5,791 nucleotides of DNA from JBAZGG01 sp041653015 (GTDB lineage: Bacteria; Bacillota_I; Bacilli_A; RFN20; CAG-826), in assembly GCA_041653015.1 (NCBI GenBank), contig JBAZGG010000031.1, forward strand, positions 1-5,791. Reading direction: 5' to 3'. This document shows, one piece after another, positions 4,911 through 5,791 of the stretch (its first letter is position 1; the number at the start of each line of letters is the position of its first letter). The notes beneath the pieces were generated by a model. The model did not search any database. It worked only from the letters and a program-made list of their open reading frames with translations, and was not told the origin of the DNA. The translations under genes and the position numbers were made by a program.

Positions 4911-5791
4911 ATGGATAGAATTACAATATTGCATGGTCCAAATCAACGCACAATTGATTTAGAAAACATCAAGTATCTGATAGGCGATAATGAACTAGTA
5001 AAATACGATATTTATTATTCTCTTAAATCTGAACTAAATAAAACTCTTAATAGTGAGTATTCGATTGAAAATAGCATGAAGCATCAATGTCTGTTTAATG
5101 GAAATGCTTTTGATTCCAAAATTTGGAAATTCATCGAAATCTCTCCATTCTTTGATTTTGATTCTGACATAAAAATGGGAACAAAATCATTATTTCACAA
5201 GTATCTTGAATCATGTGGAGAACAGATAGAACAGTTTTCTTCTTTCAAATCTATTCAAGAAGATGTACAAATGCTAAATGATGAGCTTAAATCATTTAAT
5301 TTCAATGTCAATCAAAAAGAAGTAAATATCACATTAAATGATTTGCCATTAGCAACGATTGTCAAAGAAATAATTCCGAAGATTTCGAGTGCTGAATCAA
5401 TTTGTAATGTGGCCGATTTATCTTACGAAGATATCATGCTTTTGCAAATATCGCTTTTAGAAAAAATAGCAATAAAATCTATTGATAAAAAAATTCTGTG
5501 TTGTTGTTTTTTACCAAAACTTACTCCTTCATTGCGTTCCGCACTTATTGGACTTCGTTATAAAAATCTTTTTCTTCTTGTTTTTACACCTGATGTCGTT
5601 TGCAAAAACCTATGCGAAAATATTGTTTGTTCGAAAAAATACCTAGATCTAGCTAACGACGATATGATCTGTGATTGTATTATGGATTTGCCATTTCATA
5701 TTGAACTTGATGAATTCAAAAAAAGAGCATTATCTATTATCGAAAATGATTTTGCTGATAAGTCTGATCAATTAACGATTGAGTTATTTTC
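4911..5791 (+). CDS. csn2: Csn2, long form, type II-A adaptation protein (right-truncated)
   Basis: Csn2 is a ring-forming tetramer that binds double-stranded DNA ends and works with Cas1-Cas2 and Cas9 in spacer capture. The frame is open from ATG 4911 to the window end, giving 293 residues without a stop. The call rests on position after cas2 and on weak similarity to S. pyogenes Csn2: a helical middle with acidic stretches (about 95-190), then a hydrophobic strand pair around 194-227 (KKILCCCFLPKLT and KNLFLLVFTPD) that parallels KKKLLIFVN and LTVLFLEP in the degenerate P-loop-like fold. S. pyogenes Csn2 has about 220 residues. This protein is longer and so resembles the long-form Csn2 of S. 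thermophilus (about 350 residues) with its extra C-terminal part. It has eleven cysteines, including CCC at 197-199. The N-terminus (MDRITILHGPNQR) is not diagnostic. Sequence alone does not prove the family; context makes it likely. Confidence 0.8.
   Translation, partial: MDRITILHGPNQRTIDLENIKYLIGDNELVKYDIYYSLKSELNKTLNSEYSIENSMKHQCLFNGNAFDSKIWKFIEISPFFDFDSDIKMGTKSLFHKYLESCGEQIEQFSSFKSIQEDVQMLNDELKSFNFNVNQKEVNITLNDLPLATIVKEIIPKISSAESICNVADLSYEDIMLLQISLLEKIAIKSIDKKILCCCFLPKLTPSLRSALIGLRYKNLFLLVFTPDVVCKNLCENIVCSKKYLDLANDDMICDCIMDLPFHIELDEFKKRALSIIENDFADKSDQLTIELF

Noticed and set aside
5512..5520. TACCAAAAC in csn2, identical to the end of the anti-repeat
   Set aside because: It is explained by the codons of FLPKL in csn2; no flanking similarity, nexus or terminator follows, so it is not a second anti-repeat.
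421..5791. Mycoplasma-type code with TGA as Trp
   Set aside because: The Trp codons I checked are all TGG and the full-length frames contain no internal TGA.

Overview
This window carries most of a type II-A CRISPR-Cas locus, all on the + strand, in the order cas9, tracrRNA, cas1, cas2, csn2. The csn2 gene runs off the right edge. The DNA is A+T-rich. Every tryptophan I checked in Cas9, Cas1 and Csn2 uses TGG, with no in-frame TGA, so the standard bacterial code applies rather than the UGA=Trp code of Mycoplasma and Spiroplasma. A low-GC member of the Bacillota (Bacilli or Erysipelotrichia-like, possibly uncultured) is the most reasonable host; I cannot name a species.

Layout. Positions 3-119 are the 3' end of an unidentified gene. 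Positions 120-370 hold no convincing gene; one frame reads as a possibly decayed coding sequence broken by TAG codons. Positions 371-420 hold the cas9 promoter (extended -10, overlapped by a perfect 7-bp inverted repeat) and its Shine-Dalgarno. Positions 421-3549 encode a compact 1042-residue Cas9 of the SaCas9 clade with all nuclease residues present. Positions 3532-3689 hold a complete tracrRNA unit: a near-consensus promoter starting inside the last cas9 codons, a 5' hairpin at the predicted start site, an anti-repeat ending in CTACCAAAAC, a nexus-like stem and an intrinsic terminator. The terminator U-tract touches the cas1 start codon. Then follow cas1 (3690-4586, E149/H205/E220), cas2 (4591-4899) and csn2 (from 4911, at least 293 residues, a long-form Csn2).

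How it works together. Cas1-Cas2 with Csn2 would capture spacers into a CRISPR array that is not in this window and probably lies beyond csn2. Repeats of that array should start with about GTTTTGGTA, judging from the anti-repeat. Transcribed repeats would pair with the tracrRNA and load Cas9 for DNA cleavage. The tracrRNA terminator sits between the effector and adaptation genes, so cas1-cas2-csn2 expression should depend on readthrough.

The points most worth following up are the unusual PAM-reading region of Cas9, which has no arginine between residues 963 and 1029 and natural substitutions resembling the engineered KKH SaCas9; the tracrRNA architecture (5' hairpin and enlarged nexus); and the terminator-start codon junction of cas1. 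The system type is known. The novelty lies in these details, not in a new class of system.
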